Assembly (NCBI GenBank): GCA_018881555.1 | Contig: JACAXG010000111.1 | Span: 1,550,001 to 1,614,000, forward strand | Direction of reading: 5' to 3' | Origin: Amblyornis subalaris | Taxonomy: Eukaryota > Chordata > Aves > Passeriformes > Ptilonorhynchidae | Length of the DNA stretch: 64,000 bases | Part shown: positions 48,801 through 59,291 of the stretch, in pieces | Position numbering within the stretch: the first letter of the stretch is position 1 | How the letters are laid out: the number at the start of each line of letters is the position of its first letter | The notes under the pieces: model-generated | What the model saw: the letters and a program-made list of their open reading frames with translations, nothing else | Told to the model about the DNA's origin: nothing | Database searches by the model: none | Translations under genes and position numbers: made by a program

Positions 48801-50858
48801 TAACTGGAAGAAATGCTGAATCTGCACCAGAGGGGCTGCTGGGTGTGGAGTGGATCCTGGGATCTGCATGAGCCAAGCGGCACAGGGCTACACACAGCAC
48901 AATGTTTGGGACATTACACCTCTGGCCCATGTGGCAAATATCAAAAAGCCCTCCAGTGTTTTGAGACATTTAAAACTGAAGTTTTTAAAAGCTTTGATTA
49001 GTATTTTCACTATTTGAAATAACGCGTTCAGCAGAGCTGAAATTTATGAATTACAGCAGAAAGAGTAATGAATGAACACTTTCTATTTTCTATTGCAGGA
49101 TTCAGTGTGTGTTTGAGCCTTTTTACTCCTTGATTTAAAAAAAAAGAGACATGCAAGCAGTCATGTCATGCTATTCTTTCAGCTTTTTCTTCTTTTCACA
49201 AAGAAAAAAAAAACCAAAAACCCAAAGAACAAACACTTCGACCCAAACCCACAAAACATAAAACCTAACTATATAGTGATAAAATTCAGTCTCTCTCTCT
49301 TTACAAAGCAGAGATGACAACAATGACCGCATATAGATGAGTATGGAAGAAAAATAAAGAAAGATGTTTTACTTTTTGCTCTATTATTGCATTTAATGTA
49401 ATTTTTCTCCACAGGGTTATAAATCATTTGTCTTTTTGTGCTTTTGGTCATTCTAATAATTTCTGATCCTAGGGTAAACTCCAACTTGAAACAGTGTGGA
49501 CTTGATGAGTTTACTGTACTTGAAACAAGGAAACCTTTGTCCTGTATGCCCTAGGCAACTTACAACACAATGCTCCTATCCTCCTTTGCCACGAGACCTC
49601 TAGTCAACATTCCCCTTGGTTTATGACAACTGAACCAACTATTAGGCCTGAGGCATTCAAACACGACATTTGAAACAGAGGGTGCATTGATGTATGTGAA
49701 GCCTGTAGTGTGCTGCTGTCGTATCCTGGAATATGAAGGTGCAAAGGTAAATTTAGAAGTTGCTGCTACAACCCATTGTTTTTCGCAGCTGCCTTTTCAG
49801 TCTCTTTGTTTTGTGAGAGAGTGTGAGATTTAGAAGATAAACTGTTTAGCTTGAGTTTTTCTGCACTTTGAGAGGGGAATTTTACCAAACAGTTCTACAA
49901 ATGTCTCCCTTCTCTCACATGATGCCATAGCACTGGTTAAAGCACTCCTCTAATAGTCTGCCAGGATATGTCTCAGCCCTGAAGCTATTCCTAGTTGCAT
50001 GCTGATGAAGAACAAATGCCTATAGGTTTGTTCTGAAGAGAAACTGTCTGATACTGCAAATTCCCACAGCCTGCAATGCCTGCTCCACCGAAATTCAGGT
50101 GCTGGTGTGACTGGTCAGGGGTGTTCATGTTCTGCATTCATGCCAACCTTCAGTTCACATCTGTATGAGGTGGAGGTGAGACTGAATGCAGGCAGAACCA
50201 GCTAGTTACAGAGGAGTCACAAAGCAGGATAAATCAATCTTTCTGCACATAAGGATCTCTGGCCATATTTGAAGGTCACTTAACAGACCCTGTGGCAAGG
50301 AGGTGGTGGCGCTGTTGCCAGCTTCCTCATGGTCATTTCTGTCATATGGTAGTGAGGGCTGGTGGTGGACAAGACAGGTCTCTGCTGGGAAGGCCGCACC
50401 TGGATGAATGGTTGCATGTAGGTTATCAACAATATCACTTGAGTGGTTATTTCAAGAAACAACAGTTTTCAGCATGCCAAAAACTATATTGTGAGATACC
50501 AAGACCAGATGGACCACTAATAATCAGTATTTACACAGGATGGGGAGAAAAAGCCTACTGCAGCCTGCAGGTTTTATCAATTGACAGATTGACAGAATGT
50601 CAACCTTTTAAGGGAAACTGAGGTTAAAAAAAAACCCAACAAAAGATATTTTAGTGTAGATAGCTAATCAGTGATAGAGTAGAACTAAATTCTTCATTCT
50701 TTGTGTTCAAACTGTTAGGTCCCAATGCTTTGCATCCTCAGGTAATAAAAGCCTTGGCGATCTCTGCTTCCTGTTCATCTGGTAATAGACCCTGACTAGT
50801 TTTGGAACCCGTATAATGTGGCATGTATTATACAGCATTCTTCAAAGGCCCAACTTTA
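45852..50858. other. Single-copy sequence, no gene recognised
   Basis: Includes a T/GT-rich run (46132-46205) and two longer open frames: 46327-46839 (plus, 170 codons, leucine-rich in its second half) and 48449-48871 (plus, 140 codons). Neither resembles a known protein, and neither has a convincing start, splice or polyadenylation context. Confidence 0.5.
46132..46205 (+). repeat. T-rich and GTTT low-complexity tract
   Basis: A run of about 20 T, then TTGG/TTTT mixtures and a GTTT repeat ending at about 46205. It could be the tail of a decayed minus-strand retroposon, but no body is recognisable. Confidence 0.75.
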
Positions 50859-51334
50859 TGTCATTCTGTTGCATTTTTCTAGCTAAAATCAGAAGCTGGA
50901 TGATGTTAAGAGGATAAGGAAAGCGGTTACCTTTATTGGAGATCCTCCAAGTGTACAAAATGCTCGCCACCCAATGATTACCTGAACCCAGCTGCACCTC
51001 CCCCCAATGGACTCTGAAACTTTTATAAGTTTAGCAAATTAACATAATTGACCAAAGTCTCTCCATTAGAAATATGGTTAATAAGATAATTCCCCCCTTG
51101 GGTTCGGTCTCCTACTGAAGCCCTCCTAAAACTTCTAGCTCTACTGTTGTTTATGCTTTTAGGAGACATGGGACAGAGAGGTGTCCCTGGTTCCCAGAAC
51201 ATTAGTGTTGATAAGGTGCCTTGTTTTGTCTGCAGGTTAGGGAAACTGCTAGCTAAGAATCGACATGTTTATACAGTAAAGGGCTACAGGGCTACTAATA
51301 CATAAAAAGTATAAAAGCAAAAATCTCTTTGACA
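50859..51334 (-). mobile_element. Probable solo LTR G, edges uncertain
   Basis: On the minus strand a TATA box (TATAAAAG, 51020-51027) is followed about 85 bp later by AATAAA (50932-50937). CCAAT-like elements lie nearby and there is no gene context. Plausible termini are TGTCATTC at 50859 and TTTGACA at 51334 on the plus strand, giving a short TGTCA/TGACA inverted terminus. The flanking 5-mers (cttta and taatt) do not match, so the limits are not confirmed, and there is no second copy in the window. Confidence 0.45.
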
Positions 51335-52027
51335 TAATTTCCCCTGAAAGTCACTGAATTTTGATACTACAAATAGGATAATTTTCTGTATTTTTTATAC
51401 TGACATCAGTCTAAACATTCAGATACCAATTGTGCGCTATGAATTTAGTGCAAAATTAAATTTGCACTTGCCCATCTCATTCAAGGGGAGTTTGAAATAT
51501 ACTTGTTGCACCATTTTCACACATTATAGTGGTTTGCTCAGTGTGACTTCCTGGAATTGAACCACATGGCTGATAACAGTGACTAGCATTCAGGACCCCT
51601 ACCACAGCTGCCAGTACCAAAGAAAACTCCAACAAAACAATCAAAACCCTCCAGCCAAATCCCTCCCTAGAAACACTGGAAAGAAATAAAACACAAAGAA
51701 AAGCAGACAATATAGAAGACAAGCATTTCTTTACTCTTCATCAGCTCCTCTTTAACATGTCCCCAGAAGAAAGCAGTACTTGAGCCATGAGGAGTTGTAT
51801 TGCAGAAACATTTGACGGATAAATACCTCAGCAACTAGATATGCCACAATGATTTGGGTTTTGTCATAGTTTTCCATGTGGTGTTCCATGAGATACTAGC
51901 AAACTGACTGACTGCTACACAAATCAACATCACAAGGTTTAATTCTTACTATGCTCCAGTTTACTGTTCCATTTGCTAAAGCTGTGTCTCACTAAAATGA
52001 CGTGTCTTTTTAACCAATGTAAATGGG
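51335..52027. other. AT-rich single-copy sequence, nothing recognised
   Basis: No repeat or gene seen. Confidence 0.5.
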
Positions 52028-52033
52028 GTAACT
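52028..52033. repeat. Target-site duplication, left of LTR A3
   Basis: gtaact, repeated exactly at 53495-53500 across 1.46 kb. Confidence 0.92.
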
Positions 52034-52207
52034 CGTTGCGGCGGGCGGATGGTAAGCGCCGCAACCTTCCCGAGAGCGTCGCGGGTTCGGCGGTGCCCAG
52101 GTGCAGTGTGTGGTGCTGGTGGTGGTGAGTTGCCGCAGCCTTCCAGAAGGGCCTCCGACAGGGGAAGCTGCTTCAGCCCCAATGGCCAGACGATGACTGA
52201 GCAACAA

Positions 52208-52212
52208 ACGCT
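52208..52212. repeat. Target-site duplication of nested LTR D2, left copy
   Basis: acgct, with atgct at 52960-52964. The single difference is a C-to-T change at a CpG. Confidence 0.75.
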
Positions 52213-52959
52213 TGTCCTGGGTTAGTTATATATTCTATTACCACCCACAAAAGCTGGATAAATTTCATAATTACACACCTGGGACTCCTTATCTCAACTG
52301 AGATAAGCACTCAAACCAACAGGAAGCACTACCCACCCTGGTTATCTGATCTCAGGTAATGGCCCATTAGCACCACCCAGACTGACTACTTAGCCTGAAC
52401 TTCTCCGGAACATTTCGAAGGACCCTAGGGCTCATCCAAGTTCATTACCAAAGCAACCAATAGAACATCGGGAAGATCCTCTTCCATTGTGAAAGTCCCC
52501 GCCCCTGGGGGAGGTGCCAGCCAAGAAGCACAGCATAAAACAAGGGTTTTGGATGGGAGAAGACACCCTCGACTCGACGGGACTCCGCTCTCGGGACTCC
52601 ACTCTCGACGGGACTCTCGACTCGACTTGACATGACTGGACTCCGCTCCTCGGAATTGGATTCAGCTAGCTACTCCACTCCACTNCTCGGAATTGGACTC
52701 AGCTACTCCACTCCACTACTGGGACTGGACTACCAGCCCTTCCTGCAGGATCAGTGCCTAACTGGACTACACAGCTACCACCCTGGTCAACAGGGTGTCA
52801 GGTTGTACCGTGACTCTGTCGGTTTGTTTAAGCCGGTGTTTCTGTATTACTGCATTTATTTTAACCTTTTTTATTAAAATTGTGATTTTGACCTAAAATC
52901 TCTCAAGGTATTCTGTGTGGGGTTAATTTCCCCTGCTGGTTTACAGCCAAACCAGCACA
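52213..52959 (+). mobile_element. Solo LTR, family D copy 2, nested inside LTR A3
   Basis: This 747-bp LTR begins TGTCCTGGGTTAG and ends AACCAGCACA. A TATA-like CATAAAA (52534-52540) is followed by a repeat-rich leader of CGACTC/GGACTCC blocks and by ATTAAA (52873-52878). The 3' half matches LTR D1 (36312-36965, reversed). Its U3 differs strongly from that of D1, so the two may be subfamilies that share R and U5. The unresolved base N at 52685 lies in a duplicated block. The flanking duplication is acgct/atgct. Confidence 0.88.
52565..52735 (+). repeat. GACTC-rich block with a tandem duplication and an N
   Basis: Repeated GGACTC, CGACTC and CCACTC pentamer-like units, then two near-identical stretches containing ctcggaattgga and ctccactccact (about 52652-52684 and 52686-52717). 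The only ambiguous base in the window, at 52685, sits on the junction between the two copies. Confidence 0.8.
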
Positions 52960-52964
52960 ATGCT
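52960..52964. repeat. Target-site duplication of nested LTR D2, right copy
   Basis: atgct, matching acgct at 52208-52212 apart from one transition. Confidence 0.75.
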
Positions 52965-53122
52965 CTTGAGTGCCTACACACTCACGCACATACACACTCT
53001 GCGCCTGTAGCCGGGAGCAAGGAGTCGGGAGGGGCTCTTCTGAGGTAGCAACGAGTTTATTGCATGGGTCTGGGAATCAGGGGCAGAAGAGCAGAAGAGG
53101 CGACAACACAGGGGTACACAAG

Positions 53123-53262
53123 GTTTTATACCGAATTAAACAGGGGTGGACAGAACACCAGGGACCAATCACATGAGGGTAAGAGGGCAGAGAAAAGGGT
53201 GGGACTATAATACACAAACCAATGAGGGTAGATGAGGGGAGGAGCAGGGGAACAGGGCCAAT
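53123..53262 (-). promoter_or_regulatory. LTR A3 core promoter: TATA plus three CCAAT boxes
   Basis: TATAAAA at 53123-53130 and CCAAT starting at 53165, 53219 and 53258 (plus strand), spaced 54 and 39 bp. It follows the family A plan. Confidence 0.7.
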
Positions 53263-53494
53263 GAGGCACCGAGTGAGGGAGAATTCTCTAGAACTAAACC
53301 ATATAAGGAACATAGCTTGACAGGGACAAACCAGCTGAGTAGGGGGACACAACTTAGCAGGGCCTGGATGGGAGAGACCTTCCGAATCATCCTAGGAGGA
53401 GATATTATTCTGGACCTCGGAGCCTTTATCTGGCTCTTTGGTCCGTTGTGTGGCTGGCTTATCTACTGTAGCTGTGGCCTCAGCCACCGCAACA

Positions 53495-53500
53495 GTAACT
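53495..53500. repeat. Target-site duplication, right of LTR A3
   Basis: gtaact, matching 52028-52033. Confidence 0.92.
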
Positions 53501-56500
53501 GAGAATGCCATGTCTTGCTAAAATGCAGTTCATGCAGCAAAGCATACAGACATATGCTTATGTTTAAGAAGGTGAATTATTCCAGTAAATTAAGCAGTCC
53601 TGAAACTGAGTGCCTGAAGTTAACATCACACTTTTTCACTTGGATGGAACAAGTTACCACTATGTTTTTCCATTTTTTATCTCATGTGAGTCTCCTGCTT
53701 AAATCACATGCTCTGTTTGTACACCAGTCTTCAATAGGTGAAATACACAGCTGCTGCAGTCACTGACAGCACCTCAGCTCTTCAGGGTACTGAAACAAGT
53801 TTTGGTCTTCTCAAATCATCGATAGTTCAGGAGATGACAAAGAAAAGCAAAACAATCCCATCGTAATGCTCAAAAGCCCAGTTTCTTTGGTTTCTTAAGT
53901 TGGCAAACAACTGCTTCTAAGCCTTTTTCGCAGCATGTGTCATCTTGCTGGATGGTCCCCAAATGTGAATGAAAATAGCATTAACAGCAGTTTGTCTGCA
54001 AAAGGATTGCCAGATTTCTTATGATAGTTCTTGGAGGTGGATCACTCCACTGTGCTCTAGTGGAAGATACCTAAGATCTGCTCAAGAGAAGGAAGTCTCC
54101 CCTGCAACTTCTCTTCAGCATCTGGACATTTTTCCTACTGTGTTGCACTAGCTGCTTTCTCTGTCTTCTAACCTACTCTACCTGCCTCTTTTCTGTTATT
54201 CTGGCACTGGCATGAAACCTGCTTAATATTCTGGACTGCTGTGCCAAAATGCTCCATCCTTCCTCTTCCCCCCCCACAACTCTGGCCACATACTTAGAGT
54301 TTTCTGCCTGCAACACCTATAAAGCAGTTTCTAATGTCATCCTGTTTTTCCTGTTCCCCATCTTCTTAACCCATGAATTCAAGGGATTTTTACACAGGTT
54401 AAAATGTCCTCTCTTTCTCCGTGGTTAGAGTTTGTAAAAGAAAAGTATGGCTGAGCAAAATTGATATTTTATTAAAAAAGAAGGAATGAAGAAATGTTCT
54501 CAGGAGAGAGAGCGCATAACATCCTTATACCCTTTATATTCTCATCTCAGCTTTTCCATGGCTCACGTGAGGTGATCACTGCAGTAATTTCAGCATCCTT
54601 AATTCCAGTTGTAGCACAGAGATCTCCCCTTCCACAGACCTTCTGCCTGCTTGGCATGTCAGCTGAGCGAGATACAGCACTGGTGGTGGCTTCATCCTAC
54701 ATTGCATTGAAGTTGGCAAATGCATACAGCCAGTTTTCCTACTTTTGTCCCTTAAACCTGTGGTCCCCCTATTAGGGTTATAATTCTTTGCTTGCTGTTA
54801 AAGGCATTAAATACATGGGAACTTCATTTCCTTAAGACCCCTTCTGTCTGTCAAATTCAGTGAAAGATGATCAAAAAGAAATGTTATTATGAATAATGGG
54901 GAAGATGAGGAGCAAAGCAGTCACATGGGCCTTCTTTTTCATATCAAACAAACCAACCAACCAACCCACAGAAACAGAGACACACACTTCCCTAAACTCC
55001 AAAATCATTTGACCTCATGGGATTTTTTTGGACTTGGTGCATAACACCTTCTTCTGTAAATCAAAATTACAGTCCATGCTGTCTGACTATCAGAAATGAT
55101 CTTTTATGTGTATTATGTTATAATTTAACAGTTTGACATCTGAAAGAAAAAAAATTACATTCAATATGGTAATAGAAAGAAGATAACTGATGTGCAAGTC
55201 ATGGCAGTGAGCTTTCACTCAACTAATACCCTTTATAGTGTAATTTTATCCAGCAGACAACTGCATTTTGGCATTTTAAATCTAAAATTAAATGTTGGAA
55301 GGAGAAGGAAGTCAGCTGTACTTTAATCTCCCCGCAAAACAAATAACTACAGAATAATAACATGAATTTAGGTGAAGTAGAACAGGAGATCTAAACTCTG
55401 CCTTGTATTTAACTTTGCTGACCTTTGGCTTACAACTGCACATTCCCACTCCACTTACTATATCTACTTGTTCAGGTGGGGGTTTTTTTCCTACAGTTAC
55501 TGCTTTTACAAACAGTGTCTCGATGTTTGCCTCAACAGTTTACCCGATTAGTTACACTGCTAATGCAGAAAAACAATATACCCTGAGGAAGACATACCAT
55601 TAATTAACATTTCTTCCTTATCACTGCCTTTTTCACATTTTGATCACATTGTCAAGGATGTTCTCATTCAATAATACCTTGGGAAAGTGAGTTTGCCCCA
55701 CTCTAATACATAACTTCTGTTGTCTGAAATCTAAATAGTACTTGTGTGTTGTTCTGATTGAGCAAGAAACTTCACTTTAATGTGATGTCACATGCCTTAA
55801 TAGTTACTTTGATGTTTATCTTATAATACAGCAGTCAACTAGACTTTCTTAGTGTTTCTTCTGCCATTGTACAGTCCTGTAAGGTAAGTATAGGATAAAT
55901 TCACTGACTCTGTGTTATTTTTTTGCTATAGGAAATTTCATTATTGATATTACTCTCTCTCCCTAAGTCACAAATCACTTATTTCATTCAAATTTGCAAA
56001 TAGATTACTTAGACTAATTAGTCCCAAACCACAAACTCAGTCATTGATCCTTAGATAAACTCATTGCCCTCACATGCTTAGCCAAAAAATTTTCCAGCTT
56101 GCACAAGATAGACGTTTCCTAAAGTGTCTATAAAGTTGAAAATGTAACATTTTCATGTCTTATATTATAAACTAATACAGTATCTAATAGATTTTCTAAC
56201 TCTTTAATTCATTTACATTTAATTTCAATGAGGGTATCCTCAAAAAAATACATGGGCTCAGATGGACAGTGTCTTCCTTATACTGTGTAAATACTGTACA
56301 GCAGGCTCTAGCCAAATAAAGCATTAGTCAGGATGCTATGATTAAGAGGTGTAGAGATCCTTTTCTTTCCAGCATCTTTCTGCTCCTTTTTCCTGTCTCT
56401 GAACTGAATGTGTGTGCTGGGCAGGGCATGTGCTCTCAGTGGTCCAGTCATTTATGTGAGCGAAGAGGTTGGTTATGCTGCCTCTTTTCTGTGCAACTGT

Positions 56501-57605
56501 ATCTCCCTGAAGCAAGGGGTTTCATCTTCATATGGAGTCATGAAGTCACCCCTTGCGAAAGGGGTGGTAAAGGCACCCACTGTAGTCAGGATGAATGCAT
56601 TCTATGCAAATATTACGCAAATAAATCAATTTCAACTGCCTTTGGTACTGATGAATATTGCGATTTCTGGAGGAGCAATCTAGAAGAAACTCATGAAAGA
56701 AACCCTTTTGGCATATTCCATCTATAATGTTTTGCTCTTCCATATGGAAATTAGTATTTCTGAAAGTAGTTTGCAAATAGATAAAGACATTTTGATTACT
56801 TATGTTAAGTCATGGCAGAAAACCGACAACCAAAGAGCTCAGGTGAAAAATACCAAACATGCGCCAAACATTCACTAATTAATACCTTAAATTTGCCTAG
56901 GATATCTTATGACAAGCTCTGAATTTTCTTATTTAGCATATCTCATGTCTCAAGGCCCAGGATAATGTTTCATGACCACTGGCACATGAAGATACAACAG
57001 TATTAATGAAGCATTTAGGAGGAAGAAGATTGCCAAGATCATTTAAAAGCATTAACAGCAGTAAACTATGCTTATTTTTATTGATTCATTAGGAGTGGCT
57101 GTGTTAGAATCGACCTGTTAAAAGTCCATGACTCTGTTCAAGGAACCTTTAATAGTTCCATGCCTAATATTAAAAAGAGAAGTAAGATTAAAAGCATGAA
57201 TAGTATCTGCTTTTATAAAGGAATGTGTTCTAGTTATATATATTTTTTAAATGGAAAAAAACTAATTCACTTCTATTTGGTAAGAGTTGGTGGCATATAT
57301 TATTAAAAAAATTACAGCTGGATTTGAGTTCTCGAAAGAGGACTTGAAACCATGTAATTTACTTTAAATGTTTCAAAAATAGGTCAGACCGATGAAAATT
57401 CGTTTAATGAAAGAATATTTTACCCATATACTAAAACCTTGGGGTCTATTGTCCGCTCTATATAATTGCGGTGCCTCAGCAGCATTACTTGAACATACAT
57501 GATTAATCATATGACTTTTCCAGCCTATGTCTTAACAAAAATGGTGCTTGCTAGAATGTACAGAGCTGAACTGACTACTGAGTGAGAGATCAGAACCAAC
57601 TTCTT
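53501..57605. other. AT-rich single-copy sequence, nothing recognised
   Basis: Open frames reach 129 codons (56338-56727, plus) without recognisable content. No repeats apart from short A/T runs. Confidence 0.5.
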
Positions 57606-57660
57606 CCCCTCCCCTCCCCTCGCCTCGCCTCGCCTCGCCTCGCCTCCCCTCCCCTCCCCT
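57606..57660 (+). repeat. Mirror-ordered pentamer array (CCCCT)3(CGCCT)5(CCCCT)3
   Basis: Eleven perfect pentamers in a symmetric order: three CCCCT, five CGCCT, three CCCCT. The minus strand carries regular G-runs with quadruplex potential, and the five central units each hold one CpG. Confidence 0.97.
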
Positions 57661-58349
57661 CTTTTTTCATCCTCCACCCTTTTCCCAGTTCTCATTAGTT
57701 TTATTTATCATTTCTGTCTGAGTATGTTTGGTTTTTCTCACATAGACAGTTTTGCAAGTATAGAAGGGGAACATGGACACCACCACACTCTGGTCTTTCC
57801 CATTTTTTCTTTCCTTTTACTTCATGTACACATTTGTATATGTGAGTATTGAAGGAATTGCACTTCAAAGCACTTCTTCAAAGGACAACTATCACCCTCA
57901 GAAAAACATGAGCAGTTAGAGTCTTTGAAATAATAGATTCAGAAAACTGAAAGACTTATGACATTACGACTTAGTGAGGTAAATGGCAGCGTTGGTAGCA
58001 TGACCCTTGAAACATGAATTACATTCGACTTCCTGCTATCACTGCTTCTCTTCTACCTCTACTTCCTTCCCAGGGAAAGTGGTATGTTAACATCTCCTCT
58101 TGTATGGGAGACACCACAGTCTGGAATACAAACAAAGAATCATGGGGAAGCTGCCCCCTGCATATGTTTCTTTGAAAGACCAGGAGGGGAGCTGCAGCAA
58201 GGAAGAGAAAAAGCCTTTGTGAATGACCCTGATGAAGATGATGACGAGGAAATGTTACTCTAACACAAGTTTTTTACCCTAAGCATGAAACACAGCCTTC
58301 TCCTCTACCCTGAGCTTGATAAATCTATGCCCTCTCTTAAATACCATGC
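57661..58349. other. Single-copy sequence, nothing recognised
   Basis: A short acidic-coding GATGATGACGAGG stretch near 58231-58250 is not part of a credible frame. Confidence 0.5.
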
Positions 58350-59291
58350 TGTGCTGGGTTTGCATGGCAAGGTTTTGGTAGCAGGAAGAGCTGCAGGAGC
58401 AGCTCCTGTGCGAAGCTGCTTGAAGCTTCCCGTGTCTGATGGAGCCAATGCCAGATGGACCTGCTTCTGGCCAAGGTGATCAGCAACGGTGGCAGCACCT
58501 CTGGGGTAACAGATTTAGGAAGGGGGAAAAGACCTTCTCAACAGCAACTGCAGTCAGAGAAGAGAGGAGTGAGAACATGTAAGAGAAACAGCCCTATAGA
58601 CACCAAGTTCAGTGAGGAAGGAGGGCAGGAGGTGCTCCAGGATTCCCGTGTAGTCTGTGGTACAGCCCATGGTGAGGCAGCTGTGCCCCTGCAGCCCATG
58701 GATGACCCCAGAGCAGCTGGATATGCTCAAATGAGGCTATGGCTTCATGGGAACCCTGCACTGGAGCAGCCTGTCCCTGAAGGACTGCACCCTGTGTAAG
58801 CACCCATGCTGGAACAATTTGTGAATCATGTGGGTAGGACTCATGCTGGAGAAGTTCATGGAGGACTGTCTCCTGTGGGAGGGGCTCCACTCTGGAGCAG
58901 GGGAAGAGTGTGAGGAGTCCTCCCCTTGAGGAGAAAGAAGCAGCAGAGACAATGTATGATGAACTGACCACAGCGTCCATTCCCTGTGCTGCTGCCAAGG
59001 TGTAGAATTTATGAGGAAAATAAATCCTGAGAAGAAGTGTGTATGAGAAATTGTTTTAAGATTTAGTTTTTATTTTCTTGTTATTTTACTCTGATTTGAT
59101 TGGTAATAAGCTAAATTACTTTATTTTCCTGAAGTCTGTTTTATCTGTGACAGTAATTGGTGAGCAATCTCTCCCTTACCTCAAACCATGAGCTTTTAGT
59201 TGTATTTTTCGATCTGTTGCTTAGCTGAAGAGGTGAATGACAGAGTGGCTTTCATGACTATCTGGCACCCAGCCAGGGTCAACCCATCACA
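58350..59291 (+). mobile_element. Solo LTR, family C copy 2
   Basis: A 942-bp LTR beginning TGTGCTGGGTTTGCATGGC and ending AACCCATCACA. It is the plus-strand counterpart of LTR C1, with the same start block (GGCAAGGTTTTGGTAGCA), AGAGAAACA block, ACCAAGTTCAGTGA block and GGAGGTGCTCC block, the degenerate 46-bp-type units near 58800-58900, AATAAA (59019-59024) and the end GCCAGGGTCAA. The flanking 5-mers (catgc and cacat) do not match, so the target duplication has decayed or the end is blurred by the following CA run. It is uninterrupted, which makes it useful for judging what the insert did in C1. Confidence 0.9.
59019..59024 (+). terminator. LTR C2 polyadenylation signal
   Basis: AATAAA in the R region, homologous to 31854-31859 (minus) in copy C1. 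Confidence 0.6.

Larger units (their letters stand above)
52034..53494 (-). mobile_element. Solo LTR, family A copy 4, split by nested LTR D2
   Basis: The outer element has plus-strand ends CGTTGCGG (first T changed to C) and CCGCAACA, with a perfect 6-bp duplication gtaact. Its arms are 52034-52212 and 52965-53494, 709 bp in all, and they line up with the copy at 7280-8084. On the minus strand it has TATAAAA (53123-53130) and AATAAA (53056-53061). CCAAT boxes on the plus strand lie at 53165, 53219 and 53258. No retroviral genes adjoin it. It is older than the LTR D2 that interrupts it. Confidence 0.94.

Noticed and set aside
48449..48871. 140-codon open frame, plus strand
   Set aside because: No recognisable domain and heavy overlap with an opposite-strand frame; a chance frame is more likely.
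45069..53494. Possible provirus between LTR A4 and LTR A3
   Set aside because: Same family but opposite orientation, each with its own 6-bp target duplication, and no viral coding sequence between them.
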